From positions 1 to 64,000 of the forward strand of contig JAEUNY010000002.1 of the NCBI GenBank assembly GCA_016791005.1: 64,000 nucleotides of DNA, in the 5' to 3' direction. The translations under genes and the position numbers were made by a program. The stretch's first letter is position 1. Each line of letters starts with the position of its first letter. The notes under the pieces were generated by a model that was not told the DNA's origin, made no database searches, and saw only the letters and a list, made by a program, of their open reading frames with translations. This document shows, in pieces, positions 17,526-26,872 of the stretch. The stretch comes from Zoogloeaceae bacterium (GTDB lineage: Bacteria > Pseudomonadota > Gammaproteobacteria > Burkholderiales > Rhodocyclaceae).

Positions 17526-19355
17526 TCAGCCTAGGATCTGGAGTTGCTTGGCCTCGGCGCTGAGGCGGCGAGCCAGCTCCCGGGCAAGATTGCCCATCAG
17601 CTTCGGTTTGAGATCCGCGTCGATGTCGGCGAAGGCGAGTTCCATGCATTCCACCGCGGCCACTGCGCGGGCCGCGGTGGAGCGGCCCTGCCCGGTGGCG
17701 AGGGCGAATTCTCCGAAAGACATACCGGCGCACACCGTCACCAGCCGTCGTTCCTGGCGTTGGCCAGTTCGCACGACCAGATCGACGTGTCCGCGCAGAA
17801 CGAAGAACAGGGACGTGGCCGCGTCGCCAGACTGGAAAATGTGCTCGCCGGGTTGGAAACTCAGGCGGCGCGTCACCTGCTGCAGCCGCGCCATTTCGGC
17901 GGGCGAAAGGTCCTGGCACAGGTACTGGTCGCGCAACACATCGTCCGGCTCGGGGGCGCTGCTTGGGGGTTCGCGCCCGAGGAGCTGATCCTCGCAAAAC
18001 TCCAGCGCCCGGTCGGTGTCTTCAAACTCAAACACCCGTTCCAGTCCGCAGGTCCGGGCGCCCCGGGCGATGGCGCGCCGGAAGGCATATTTGTCTTCAG
18101 TCCCGGTGAGGAGAAGGTGCTTGCCGCTTGCGGCGAAGCGGGCGAGGAGATCCGTGAAGAGGTGGATCGAGGCCGCGGCAATGTCCACCACGCGGTGGAA
18201 ATCGAGGATGAGGAAATCGGTGTCGTCCCATTGGCTTGCAATGCTACGGATCAGGGAGTCGGTGGAGGCGAACATCAGCTCGCCTTGCAACTCATAGACC
18301 TGGATGCGGTGGCCGCCCCGGGCCAGGGCTTCCCGGTCGCCACTGAGCCGCTGGCGCCGGGAATGAATGCACGCACCATCATAGTGCACCCTGACGACCG
18401 ACGCGGAGGTGGCGCGCACGACTTTGAGGAGGTGTACGCCAATGTCCCGCGACAACTCTTCGCACACCCGGACGCCGCGGAAGCTGTTGCCCTTGCGGTC
18501 CAGCAGCGGGGAGAACACCCCCAGGCCGAACTGGCCCGGCAGCACGGCCATGATGCCGCCCCCCACGCCGCTCTTGGCCGGCATGCCGACGCTGTAGACC
18601 CAGTTGCCCGAGTAGTCGTACATGCCGCAGGTGGTCATCACGCTGAGCATCTTGTCCACGTACTGGCTCTGCTGGGCGCACACCGAGGTGATGGGGTTCA
18701 CGCCGTTGTTGGCCAGGGTGGCGCCCATCAGGGCCAGATCCCGGGCGGTGACGCGGATCGAACACTGGCGGAAGTAGAGGTCCACGACCTCCTCGGGGAA
18801 CTCTTCGATGATGTTGGCATTGCGCAGCAGGTGGGCGATGGCGCGGTTGCGATGGCCGGTGTCGCGCTCCGAGCAATAGACCTCCTCGTCCACGGTGACC
18901 GGGTGGCCGACGAATTTTTCGAAGCGCTGCAAGATGCGGGCGAGTTTGTCGGGCCAGCTCTTGCCCTCGATCAGCCCCGTCGTGGCGATGGCCCCGGCGT
19001 TGATCATCGGGTTGAAGGGGCGGCCGGTGTCCTTTTCCAGACTGATGGAATTGAAGGCCTCGCCGGACGGCTCGACGCCAACTTTGGCCAGCACCGCTTC
19101 GACCCCCCGGTCCTCCAGAGCGAGGCCGTAGGTGATGGCCTTGGAAATCGACTGGATGGTGAATTCCTGGTGGCTGTCTCCAACCTGGTACACGTGCCCG
19201 TCCACCGTGACCAGGGCGATGGCGAACCAGTTGGGGTCCGCCCGGGAGAGTTCTGGAATGTAGCTGGCAACCTCACCGTCCCGGATGTCCGACAGACGCT
19301 GGTGAAGCGCTTCGAGGTAGGCTTGTATCGGAAGGGCGTGCAAAAGGGCGGTCAT
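17526..19355 (-). CDS. glsA: Glutaminase fused to STAS and cyclic-nucleotide-binding domains
   Basis: Three domains in 609 residues. Residues 1-310 are a serine-dependent glutaminase: SxxK as S69-I-S-K72, then NPMINAGAIA, CSERDTGHRNRAIAHLLR and SGVGGGIMAVLPG. Residues about 350-450 form a STAS domain (QVYELQGELMFAST, FLILDFHRVVDI). Residues about 485-600 form a Crp-type cyclic-nucleotide-binding domain with PGEHIFQSGD and the phosphate-binding cassette FGEFALATGQGRSTAARA. Glutaminase converts glutamine to glutamate and ammonia; the extra domains suggest control by cAMP or cGMP and by partner proteins. It heads a minus-strand run that includes a cyclase. Confidence 0.93.
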   Translation of the reverse strand: MTALLHALPIQAYLEALHQRLSDIRDGEVASYIPELSRADPNWFAIALVTVDGHVYQVGDSHQEFTIQSISKAITYGLALEDRGVEAVLAKVGVEPSGEAFNSISLEKDTGRPFNPMINAGAIATTGLIEGKSWPDKLARILQRFEKFVGHPVTVDEEVYCSERDTGHRNRAIAHLLRNANIIEEFPEEVVDLYFRQCSIRVTARDLALMGATLANNGVNPITSVCAQQSQYVDKMLSVMTTCGMYDYSGNWVYSVGMPAKSGVGGGIMAVLPGQFGLGVFSPLLDRKGNSFRGVRVCEELSRDIGVHLLKVVRATSASVVRVHYDGACIHSRRQRLSGDREALARGGHRIQVYELQGELMFASTDSLIRSIASQWDDTDFLILDFHRVVDIAAASIHLFTDLLARFAASGKHLLLTGTEDKYAFRRAIARGARTCGLERVFEFEDTDRALEFCEDQLLGREPPSSAPEPDDVLRDQYLCQDLSPAEMARLQQVTRRLSFQPGEHIFQSGDAATSLFFVLRGHVDLVVRTGQRQERRLVTVCAGMSFGEFALATGQGRSTAARAVAAVECMELAFADIDADLKPKLMGNLARELARRLSAEAKQLQILG

Positions 19356-19563
19356 GGGATGCGCGTCGGCCGGAAAAATCGCGCACCAAACAATGCACTA
19401 GGCGTGCCACAGCCGTATAGGCTGACTAAATCATTGAATTACATTCAGATATAACGATTAAGCGGCCGCGTGTGGGGGCATCCATGCACCGTATCGAAAC
19501 ATTTCACGGCCAATGTAGGCGGAATTCCTACCTCTCATGGTGCATCAATCCCACCAAAGGGGA
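19356..19563. other. AT-richer upstream region of the glutaminase operon
   Basis: 208 bp between the glutaminase start and the end of the Lon-N-domain gene. The part from about 19420 to 19460 is visibly more AT-rich than its surroundings and probably holds the promoter for the minus-strand run that begins with the glutaminase. No single promoter match was convincing. Confidence 0.4.
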
Positions 19564-20163
19564 TCAGTCGGCGGGGGGTAGGACTCCGCGCTGGCGCAGA
19601 AAGCGCTGGATGATCTCCAGGCGGCTCGTCCAGTCGGTAAGTTCCAGGAGGGCCTGTTTGGCGTCCAAAGGAATGGGCAGGATTTCCGCCAAACGAGCAC
19701 CGGCCCAGGCCGCATCGTCGAAATGGTAGGGCGCTGGCAGCGCATCCGGATGGTCGGTGACGAGGCGCCGCAGCAGGGCGACCAGGTCAGCCTGTCCGGC
19801 CGGGACAGGAACCGACGGCGGGTCCTCCAGCCAGCGGACCGTGCCGGTGAGGAGGCCGTTGCCTTCTACGGCGTGGTCCACCACAGAAAAGCGTCGTTCT
19901 CCCCGCACCACGATCTGGAGCACGCCGGGTTGCTCGGCATCGCAGTGTTCGATCCGGGCCTCGGTGCCTACCAGCCGGGGGAGGGCAGGCGCGCCCACCT
20001 CGCCCCCGGCCGCGATCAGGCAGATCCCGAAGGCGGTGTGGTTGCGAAGCGCCGCGCTGACCATGTCCATGTAGCGGGCCTCGAAGATCCGCAAGGGCAG
20101 GCGCCCGCCCGGGAAGAGCACCGCATGGAGCGGGAAGAGGGGCAGGAAGGCCGGGTCCGCCAA
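19564..20163 (-). CDS. Lon N-terminal (substrate-binding) domain protein
   Basis: A 199-residue stand-alone LON_substr_bdg/PUA-like protein beginning with LPLFPLHAVLFPGGRLPLRI and FEARYMDMV, the family signature. Later VVRGERRFSVVDH matches the second conserved segment. It has no ATPase or protease domain, so it is not a Lon protease; members are common in proteobacteria and of uncertain role. It follows the CNNM/CorC-type gene by 10 bp on the same strand. Confidence 0.88.
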   Translation of the reverse strand: MADPAFLPLFPLHAVLFPGGRLPLRIFEARYMDMVSAALRNHTAFGICLIAAGGEVGAPALPRLVGTEARIEHCDAEQPGVLQIVVRGERRFSVVDHAVEGNGLLTGTVRWLEDPPSVPVPAGQADLVALLRRLVTDHPDALPAPYHFDDAAWAGARLAEILPIPLDAKQALLELTDWTSRLEIIQRFLRQRGVLPPAD

Positions 20164-20173
20164 GGTCTGGGAC

Positions 20174-21496
20174 TCAAACCGGCTCGGAGGGAACCTGGGC
20201 CTCCGGCAAGCGGGAGACGAGGACCTTGTCCACCCGGGTGCGGTCCATGTCCACCACTTCGAAACGCCAGCCGATGGATTCGAAGAAATCGGCGGGAGCA
20301 GGGATGCGGCCCAGGGTGTGCATGACGAAGCCGCCCAGGGTGTTGAACTCGTTGTCGTCCTCGTCCGGCAGGTCGTCGTCGATGTCCAGCACCGACTTGA
20401 GGCGCTCGATCGAAACGCCGCCGTCGATCAGCCAGGACCCGTCTTCCCGCTGCACGAACTCCTGCTCCTCGGGGGTGGCCGGGATGTCGATCTCACCCAC
20501 GATGGCGGTGAGGACGTCGGTCAGGGTCACCAGGCCCTGCAATTCACCATACTCGTCCACGATGAGGGCGAACTGGGTGCGGCTCTGGCGGAAGTTTTCC
20601 AGCAACTGGGTGGTGGTCACGGTCTCCGGAACGTAGAGCGGGGGCTTGAGGGCCAGTTCCACGTCGGCGGCGCCAAGCGAAGTGCCGGAGATCGCCTGCT
20701 TGAGCAGGTCGCCGGTTTGGAGGATGCCCACCACGTTGTCGATGCCGTCCCGGCAGACCACCACGCGGTGGTAGGGGCTCTCCGCCACGCGCTGGCAGAT
20801 CTCCGCTTCCTCATCGTCCAGGTCGAGGGCATACATGTCCTTGCGGGGCGTCATGATGGCGCGGATGCGCTGTTCGTCCAGGCGCAGGACGTTGGAGACA
20901 ATCTCCTGCTCGCTTTCGTGGAACACGCCGGCTTCCGCGCCTTGCTCCATCAGAACCTTGATTTCCTCGTCGGTCACCGGGGGCTCGTCCTTGCGCTTGG
21001 CCCCCACCACCCGGAGCAGCACGTCGCTGGAGGAGGACAGCAGCCACACCAAGGGCTTGCCCAGGCGCGAGAGCCACATCATCGGCCGCGCCACCAGGGA
21101 TGCGATGCCTTCCGGTGCCAGGAGCCCGAGGCGCTTGGGCACCAACTCCCCCACCACCACGGAAAAATAGGTGAGGCCGATCACCACCACGGTCAGGGCG
21201 ATGGCCTTGGCGTAGGTCTCCAGGCCCGGCATCTGGGCCAGCCACTCGCCCAGGGGGTCGGCCAGGGTGCGCTCGCCCACCGCGCCGCTCAGAATGCCCA
21301 CGGTGGTGATGCCGACCTGGATGGTCGACAAGAAATGGGAGGGTTCCTGGTGCAGGTTGAGGGCGGCTTCCGCCCCGGGAGAGCCGTTTTCGGCGAGGTT
21401 CTGCAGGCGTGTTTTGCGCGCCGAGACCACGGCGATTTCAGACATGGCGAACACGCCATTGAGGAGGATCAAAAGCAATATCAGGACTATGTCCAT
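20174..21496 (-). CDS. CNNM/CorC-family membrane protein (HlyC/CorC type)
   Basis: A 440-residue inner-membrane protein. The DUF21/CNNM transmembrane domain covers about residues 1-200 (with LLILLNGVFAMSEIAVVSAR and FSVVVGELVPKRLGL). Two CBS domains follow (about 215-335, with IMTPRKDMYALD and IVDEYGELQGLVTLTDVL). A C-terminal CorC_HlyC domain ends the protein (WLIDGGVSIERLKSVLDID). Relatives function in Mg2+/Co2+ handling; the older name hemolysin is misleading. Likely cotranscribed with the Lon-N-domain gene downstream. Confidence 0.9.
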   Translation of the reverse strand: MDIVLILLLILLNGVFAMSEIAVVSARKTRLQNLAENGSPGAEAALNLHQEPSHFLSTIQVGITTVGILSGAVGERTLADPLGEWLAQMPGLETYAKAIALTVVVIGLTYFSVVVGELVPKRLGLLAPEGIASLVARPMMWLSRLGKPLVWLLSSSSDVLLRVVGAKRKDEPPVTDEEIKVLMEQGAEAGVFHESEQEIVSNVLRLDEQRIRAIMTPRKDMYALDLDDEEAEICQRVAESPYHRVVVCRDGIDNVVGILQTGDLLKQAISGTSLGAADVELALKPPLYVPETVTTTQLLENFRQSRTQFALIVDEYGELQGLVTLTDVLTAIVGEIDIPATPEEQEFVQREDGSWLIDGGVSIERLKSVLDIDDDLPDEDDNEFNTLGGFVMHTLGRIPAPADFFESIGWRFEVVDMDRTRVDKVLVSRLPEAQVPSEPV

Positions 21497-21659
21497 GGGG
21501 GGGAGCCGCCCATCAACCCTTGAATGCGGGCGCGGCTCAGGTATGGCAAATGGCCGGAGTATAGCCGGTTGAAAGCTTTCCCCAAAATCAAGGGCTTGGC
21601 CGCGCTACTGCGGGCGCCGGCCAGTGGGGGCCGGAAATCCCCCTAGTCGGGACGGTCGG

Positions 21660-22301
21660 TCAGGCCGTTTCGCTGGCGTTGCCGTCGTCCCCAGGGGCTT
21701 CTCCCCAGCGCGCCATCAGGCGGTGGGGGACGCCAAGCTGGTCGAGAATGCGGGCGACAACGAAGTCCACCAGGTCGCCGACGCTGCCCGGGTGATGATA
21801 GAAGCCGGGGTTGGCCGGCAGGATGCACACGCCTGCGCGAGCGAGCTTGAGCATGTTTTCCAGATGCAGCGTCGAGAAGGGGGTCTCCCGCGGCACGATC
21901 ACGAGCTTGCGCCCCTCCTTGATCACCACGTCGGCGGCGCGCTCGATGAGGTTCTGGGCCAGTCCCGCCGCAATGGCCGCCAGGCTGCCCATCGAGCATG
22001 GGCACACCACCATGGCGTCCGGCGGATTCGAGCCGGAGGCTGGCGGCGCGAACCACTCCTCCCGTCCGAAAACCCGCAACTGCCCGGGCGTGGCGGCGAA
22101 GCGGGCGCTCAATTCCGCCTCCACCTCAGCGGGGCGGCCGGGGAGGGCCCACTCCATCTCCTGCCGCGCCACGACCTGGGCGACCTGGGAATAGAGCAGC
22201 CAGACCCGACAGCCCGCAGCGAGCAGGCACTCGACCAGGCGCAGGCCGTAGGCCATGCCGGAGGCGCCGGTGAGGGCGACGGTGATGGTTTTGGCGGACA
22301 T
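21660..22301 (-). CDS. ubiX: Flavin prenyltransferase UbiX
   Basis: Makes prenylated FMN, the cofactor of UbiD-type decarboxylases in ubiquinone synthesis. From the ATG at 22301, which has GAGGAG upstream, there are 213 residues. Signatures are ITVALTGASGMAYGLRL at the N terminus, VVCPCSMGSLAAIAAGL, and LVIVPRETPFSTLHLENML near the C terminus. The C-terminal tail is longer than the core needs. No ubiD lies in the window. Confidence 0.95.
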   Translation of the reverse strand: MSAKTITVALTGASGMAYGLRLVECLLAAGCRVWLLYSQVAQVVARQEMEWALPGRPAEVEAELSARFAATPGQLRVFGREEWFAPPASGSNPPDAMVVCPCSMGSLAAIAAGLAQNLIERAADVVIKEGRKLVIVPRETPFSTLHLENMLKLARAGVCILPANPGFYHHPGSVGDLVDFVVARILDQLGVPHRLMARWGEAPGDDGNASETA

Positions 22302-22454
22302 CGGGACACTCCTCGCAGCCGGTGAGCCGGCGTTCAAGGTTAACCCAGGCCGCGAGCCAACTCGCGCGGCACTGCAGCATTTCGGGCCTTGCCGTAGAAT
22401 GGCAAACCATTTTCATGGGCGGTCCATTCCGCCCTGCCTCGCTGGATCGCAACA

Positions 22455-22772
22455 ATGAACCTTGGCCAAGCCATACAGACCTGTTTTTCCAAATACGCGG
22501 ATTTCAATGGCCGCGCCACCCGATCCGAATATTGGTGGTGGACCCTCTTCGTGGTGCTTGCCTCCGCCGCCGCCAGCACCATCGGCGACAAGGTAGGCGC
22601 CCTCTTTTCCCTGGCGACTCTGCTGCCCAGCCTCGCGGTTTGCGCCCGTCGCCTCCACGACACCGACCGCAGTGGCTGGTGGCAACTCCTGATGCTGGTT
22701 CCCATCATCGGCTGGATCGTCATCCTGTTCTGGTGCATCCAGGTCGGCAAGGAGCCCAACCGCTACGGTTGA
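22455..22772 (+). CDS. DUF805 small membrane protein
   Basis: A 105-residue protein with the DUF805 pattern: FSKYADFNGRATRSEYWWW at the N terminus and RRLHDTDRSGWWQLL later, with three to four predicted membrane segments. Function unknown in the family. It stands alone between two minus-strand genes. Confidence 0.88.
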   Translation: MNLGQAIQTCFSKYADFNGRATRSEYWWWTLFVVLASAAASTIGDKVGALFSLATLLPSLAVCARRLHDTDRSGWWQLLMLVPIIGWIVILFWCIQVGKEPNRYG

Positions 22773-22782
22773 GCCTGGGCCT

Positions 22783-23748
22783 TCAGCCGGTTCCGCCGGC
22801 CGGGGCGCGGCACGCGGCGGCGTATTCCGCTGCCAGCCGATCCACCAGATCCGCCACCGGTGGGATGTCGTGGATGGTAGCCACGCCGTGCCCGGCGCTC
22901 CAGATATCCCGCCAGGCCTTGGCTTCATCGGCAATCGATTTCAGTTCCCCTTTTCCTTCCCGGGCGGTGAGAGTTTCCCGTCGGTAGCCGGCGTGCTCCA
23001 GGCTGGGGGCGAGAAAGTTGGCATTGGTGCCGGAGATCGCGTCGGTATAGACCACGTCGCCGGCCTGGCAGGCCACCAGCATGGCTTTGTACTCCGGTGC
23101 CGCCAGCGACTCCTGGGTGGCGATGAAGCGGGTGCCCAGATAGGCCAGGTCCGCCCCCAACACCTCGGCCGCCCGGATGCTGGCGCCGTCGGAGATCGCT
23201 CCAGCCAGGACCAGCAGGCCGTCCCAGAACTCGCGAATCTCCCGGATCAGGCTGAAGGGGTTCTGGGTCCCGGCGTGGCCCCCCGCGCCCGCCGCCACCG
23301 CGATGATGCCGTCCACCCCGGCGGCGGCGGCCTTGCGGGCATGGTAGGCGTGGATGATGTCGGAGAACACCAGTCCGCCGTAGCCATGCACCGCCCGCAC
23401 CACCTCCCCCGGGTGCCCCAGACTGGTGATCACCAGCGGGACTTGGTGGCGCACCACGATCTCCAGATCCTCGGCGAGCCGGTGGTTGGTGGGGTGGAGG
23501 ATCAGATTCACGCCGTGGGGTGCGCAGGGCAGGTCCGGATGGCGAGCGCGGAACTCGGCCAGGGCGGCGTCGATTTCGGCCAGCCAGTCTTCCAGTTGTG
23601 CGGCCGGGCGGGCATTGAGGGCGGGAAAAGTGCCCGCGACTCCAGCCTGACAGGTGGCGATGACCAGTTCGGGGCCGGAAACCAGGAACATCGGCGCGGC
23701 AATGGCGGGCACGCGGAATCGGCCGGCCAGGCTGGGAGGGAGGGACAT
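22783..23748 (-). CDS. Nitronate monooxygenase family flavoenzyme
   Basis: A 321-residue TIM-barrel FMN enzyme of the 2-nitropropane dioxygenase family, starting at the ATG at 23748, with AGGAG upstream. Visible motifs are PAIAAPMFLVSGPEL at the N terminus, VFSDIIHAYHARKAAAAGVD, AVAAGAGGHAGTQNPFSL for the phosphate loop and GADLAYLGTRFIAT near the C-terminal side. Members oxidise alkyl nitronates; some act as other FMN-dependent oxidoreductases. No neighbour narrows the substrate. Confidence 0.88.
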   Translation of the reverse strand: MSLPPSLAGRFRVPAIAAPMFLVSGPELVIATCQAGVAGTFPALNARPAAQLEDWLAEIDAALAEFRARHPDLPCAPHGVNLILHPTNHRLAEDLEIVVRHQVPLVITSLGHPGEVVRAVHGYGGLVFSDIIHAYHARKAAAAGVDGIIAVAAGAGGHAGTQNPFSLIREIREFWDGLLVLAGAISDGASIRAAEVLGADLAYLGTRFIATQESLAAPEYKAMLVACQAGDVVYTDAISGTNANFLAPSLEHAGYRRETLTAREGKGELKSIADEAKAWRDIWSAGHGVATIHDIPPVADLVDRLAAEYAAACRAPAGGTG

Positions 23749-23971
23749 GATGGCTCCTGGCAATCGGGGGTTCCCCCGGATGGGGCAATCTAACATCGCC
23801 CCGGGATGGGCATTTCCTAATATTTTGAGATCTTTACGGCACGGGTCTTGCTGGAGCCGGGTCGGGGTTTCCGGCTAGAATCCGCGCGGCATACCCCTGG
23901 GGGGGTCTGCCTCGGACTCATGCGCCGGTCGGCCGAGTGCGTGGAGTGTGGCAATTGACAAGGAGTGCAGC

Positions 23972-24400
23972 ATGAGTTTCATGACGGAGTTCAAAGAGTT
24001 CGCCCTCAAGGGGAACGTGGTCGACCTGGCGGTCGGTGTGATCATCGGCGGTGCCTTCCAGAAGATCGTCGATTCCATGGTGAAGGACGTGGTCATGCCG
24101 ATCCTCGGCAAGCTGGTCGGCGGCGTGGATTTCAAACACCTTTATCTGAATCTGGGCGACAAGACCTACGAAACCTTGGAGGCGGCCGAAAAGGCCGGCG
24201 CGCCCCTGGTGAAGTACGGTGCCTTCATCAACACCACCATCGATTTCGTCATCATCGCCATGGCCATCTTCGTGGCCATCAAGGCCATGAACAAGTTGAA
24301 GCGCGCCGAGGAGCCCGCCCCGGCCCCGGCGGCACCCCCGCCGGAGCCCGAAGATCTGAAGGTCCTGAAGGAAATCCGCGACGCCATCAAGGCGCGCTGA
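23972..24400 (+). CDS. mscL: Large-conductance mechanosensitive channel MscL
   Basis: A 142-residue channel that opens under membrane tension to release solutes on hypo-osmotic shock. The ATG at 23972 follows a ribosome-binding site AAGGAG. The first membrane helix is in [20 protein letters not shown] and the second in [18 protein letters not shown], with the usual charged C-terminal bundle [14 protein letters not shown]. The gene complements the ectoine operon in the same window as an osmotic-stress function. A small GC-rich hairpin (24404-24417) follows the stop. Confidence 0.95.
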   Translation: MSFMTEFKEFALKGNVVDLAVGVIIGGAFQKIVDSMVKDVVMPILGKLVGGVDFKHLYLNLGDKTYETLEAAEKAGAPLVKYGAFINTTIDFVIIAMAIFVAIKAMNKLKRAEEPAPAPAAPPPEPEDLKVLKEIRDAIKAR

Positions 24401-24425
24401 TCTCCGCCCTCCGGCGGCGGGCGCG

Positions 24426-25070
24426 TCAGCGCTGGCCGTCGGCCACGAAGGGATTTGAGCGGCGCTCCTCGCCGAAGGTGGAGAGGGGTCCGTGGCCCGG
24501 GATGAAGGTCACGTCCGAGCCCAGGGGCCATAGCTTGCCGCGGATCGAGCGGATCAGGGTCTGGAAATCTCCACGGGGAAAGTCCGTCCGGCCGATCGAA
24601 CCGGCGAAGAGCACATCCCCCACGATCGCGAGCTTCGCCTTGCGATGGAAGAAGATCACATGCCCCGGGGTGTGCCCCGGCGTGTGATAGACCTCCAGGG
24701 TTTCGCCCCCCACCTGGACGGTGTCGCCGTCCTTCAGCCAGCGGTCAGGCTCGAAGCCTTCCACCTTCGGAAAGCCAAAGCGCTGGCTCTGCTGGGCCAG
24801 GGCGTCGATCCAGAAGCGCTCCTCCTCCTCCGGCCCCTCGATGGGGATGCCGAGGCGCTTGGCCAGCTCCGCCGTGCCGCCGGCGTGGTCGATGTGGCCG
24901 TGGGTGAGGAGAATCTTTTCGAGCTCCACTCTCTCCTCCTTCGCGGCCTCGAGGATGCGGTCGATGTCGCCCCCCGGGTCCACCACCGCGCCCTTGCGGG
25001 TGGACGGATTCCAAAGGATCGAGCAGTTCTGGGCGAAGGGGGCGACGGGCACCACGCGAAATTCAATCAT
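24426..25070 (-). CDS. Metallo-beta-lactamase fold hydrolase, glyoxalase II-like (YcbL type)
   Basis: A 214-residue single-domain hydrolase with a complete metal site: LLTHGHIDHAGG (HxHxDH), YHTPGHTPGH, VGDVLFAGSIGRTD and FIPGHGPLSTFG. This pattern and length match YcbL-type proteins with glyoxalase II-like or unknown thioesterase activity. It converges on mscL. Confidence 0.88.
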   Translation of the reverse strand: MIEFRVVPVAPFAQNCSILWNPSTRKGAVVDPGGDIDRILEAAKEERVELEKILLTHGHIDHAGGTAELAKRLGIPIEGPEEEERFWIDALAQQSQRFGFPKVEGFEPDRWLKDGDTVQVGGETLEVYHTPGHTPGHVIFFHRKAKLAIVGDVLFAGSIGRTDFPRGDFQTLIRSIRGKLWPLGSDVTFIPGHGPLSTFGEERRSNPFVADGQR

Positions 25071-25244
25071 GAGTCCAACCTAAAGCACATTTGAGCCAGC
25101 GGGGCCGCGTGCTGCACTGCCCCATCCCGTCGCCATCCTACCCGAAAGCGCGATTTTCCAGCGGCGCCCGCCCGCCCGGCGGATCGGCGATAATGGCTTC
25201 ATCCCGGCGCGTTCCGGGCCTGGATCGTCTGGAGATCAACCCTC

Positions 25245-25625
25245 ATGCCCGCCTCTTCCGGGCGCCTCATCTGGCGCTTTGGCTTGTTTCTCGTGCCCGC
25301 CATCCTTTTCGCCCTGCTGGCAGCCTACACCTGGGTGGTGCTCCAATGGTCCTATTCCGAGGGCGAACGGGCGGGCTACGTGCAGAAGTTTTCGCGCAAG
25401 GGCTGGTTCTGCAAGACCTGGGAGGGCCAGCTTGCCCTGGTGGCGATCCCCGGCAGCATGCCGGAGATCTTCCATTTCACCGCCCGGGACGAAGCCATCG
25501 CCGCCCGCATCAATGGCCTCATGGGGCGCCGCGTGGCGCTCACCTACCAGCAGCATGTCGGCATTCCCTCCACCTGCTTTGGCGAGACCGGCTACTTCGT
25601 GGTTGATGTGAAGGCCATCGAATAA
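25245..25625 (+). CDS. Membrane-anchored hypothetical protein
   Basis: A 126-residue protein with one N-terminal membrane segment (GLFLVPAILFALLAAYTWVV) and a small extracytoplasmic domain containing GYVQKFSRKGWFCKTWEGQL, a pattern found in conserved proteobacterial proteins of unknown role. Its stop overlaps the start of the MFS exporter gene (TAATG), so the two are translationally linked. Confidence 0.75.
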   Translation: MPASSGRLIWRFGLFLVPAILFALLAAYTWVVLQWSYSEGERAGYVQKFSRKGWFCKTWEGQLALVAIPGSMPEIFHFTARDEAIAARINGLMGRRVALTYQQHVGIPSTCFGETGYFVVDVKAIE

Positions 25626-26818
25626 TGGCCAACCGCTGGCTGATGGTGGCCCTCCTGGCCGGGCTCACCTCCATCGGCCCGTTCTCCATCGACACCTACC
25701 TGCCGGCCTTCCACGCCATCGAGGCGGATCTCGGCGCCTCCTACCTGCGGGTCCAGCAGACCCTGGCTCTTTACATGGCCGCCTTCGCCTTCATGACCCT
25801 CTGGCACGGCGCCCTGTCCGACAGCTACGGCCGCCGCCGGGTCATCATGGTGGGCATGGCGGTCTACGGGCTGGCGTCCCTGCTCTGCGCCGCCGCTCCG
25901 TCCATCGAATGGCTGTGGGTTGGGCGCATCCTCCAGGGCTTCTCCGCCGGGGCTGGCATGGTGGTCGGCCGGGCGGTGATCCGGGACCTCTTCGAAGGGC
26001 CCCAGGCCCAGCGCCTGATGTCCCAGGTCATGACCCTCTTCGCCCTCGCCCCGGCCATCGCCCCGATGGTCGGCGGCCTGATCCTCGCCGTGGCCGGTTG
26101 GCGGGCCATCTTCGTCTTTCTCGCGCTGCTGGCGGCGTTGCTGATTTTTGCCGTGTATCGCCATCTGCCGGAAACCCTGCCGCCGGACCGCCGCCATTCG
26201 CTGCATCCCCGCGTCCTGTTCCGGGGCTTTCACGGCGTGTTTTCCCATAGCGGATTCGTCCTGCTGGCGGTGGCCCTGGCCTGCAACTTCAATGGCTTTT
26301 TCATCTACGTCCTGGCGGCGCCCAAGTTCGTCATGGGGCACCTGGGGTTGTCGGAGCAGGGCTTCATCTGGCTCTTCGGCCCCACCGTGCTGGGCATGAT
26401 GTCCGGCGCCACCGTCTCCGGCCGGGTGGCGGGGCGTTGGAGCCCCCGCCGCAGCGTGCTGACCGGCTTCGCCATCATGCTCACCTCGGTGGCGGTGAAC
26501 ATCGGCTACCACCTCAGTCAGCCCGCGACCCTCCCCTGGTCAGCCTTGCCGCTCTTCATCTACAACCTCGGCATGGCCATCGCCACCCCCAGCCTCACCC
26601 TTCTGGCCCTCGATCTCGTGCCCCACCGCCGGGGCATGGCCGCCAGTTGCCAGAGCTTCCTCCAGGTTGGGCTCAATTCGGTGAGCGCCAGTCTGGTCGT
26701 GCCCCTTTTGTGGGGCGGCCCCCTGACTTTGGCCCTCGGTGCCGGTGCCTTCTGCGCCCTCGGACTCGCCGCCTACCTCTCCAGCCAGGGCCGGCTCACC
26801 GTGATGCCCCCAAACTGA
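25625..26818 (+). CDS. Bcr/CflA-family MFS multidrug exporter
   Basis: A 397-residue, 12-helix major facilitator. The Bcr/CflA hallmark ISTYLPAF-type sequence appears as SIDTYLPAFHAIE, followed by the motif A loop GALSDSYGRRRVI and the motif C-type stretch LQGFSAGAGMVVGRAVIRDL. Drug/H+ antiport is the family function; the substrate is not predictable. Translation is coupled to the small membrane protein upstream. Confidence 0.88.
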   Translation: MANRWLMVALLAGLTSIGPFSIDTYLPAFHAIEADLGASYLRVQQTLALYMAAFAFMTLWHGALSDSYGRRRVIMVGMAVYGLASLLCAAAPSIEWLWVGRILQGFSAGAGMVVGRAVIRDLFEGPQAQRLMSQVMTLFALAPAIAPMVGGLILAVAGWRAIFVFLALLAALLIFAVYRHLPETLPPDRRHSLHPRVLFRGFHGVFSHSGFVLLAVALACNFNGFFIYVLAAPKFVMGHLGLSEQGFIWLFGPTVLGMMSGATVSGRVAGRWSPRRSVLTGFAIMLTSVAVNIGYHLSQPATLPWSALPLFIYNLGMAIATPSLTLLALDLVPHRRGMAASCQSFLQVGLNSVSASLVVPLLWGGPLTLALGAGAFCALGLAAYLSSQGRLTVMPPN

Positions 26819-26872
26819 CCCCTCGGCGGGGCGTACCATGGTGGCTGGCCCCGTTTTTGCTGCGCCACCGTT

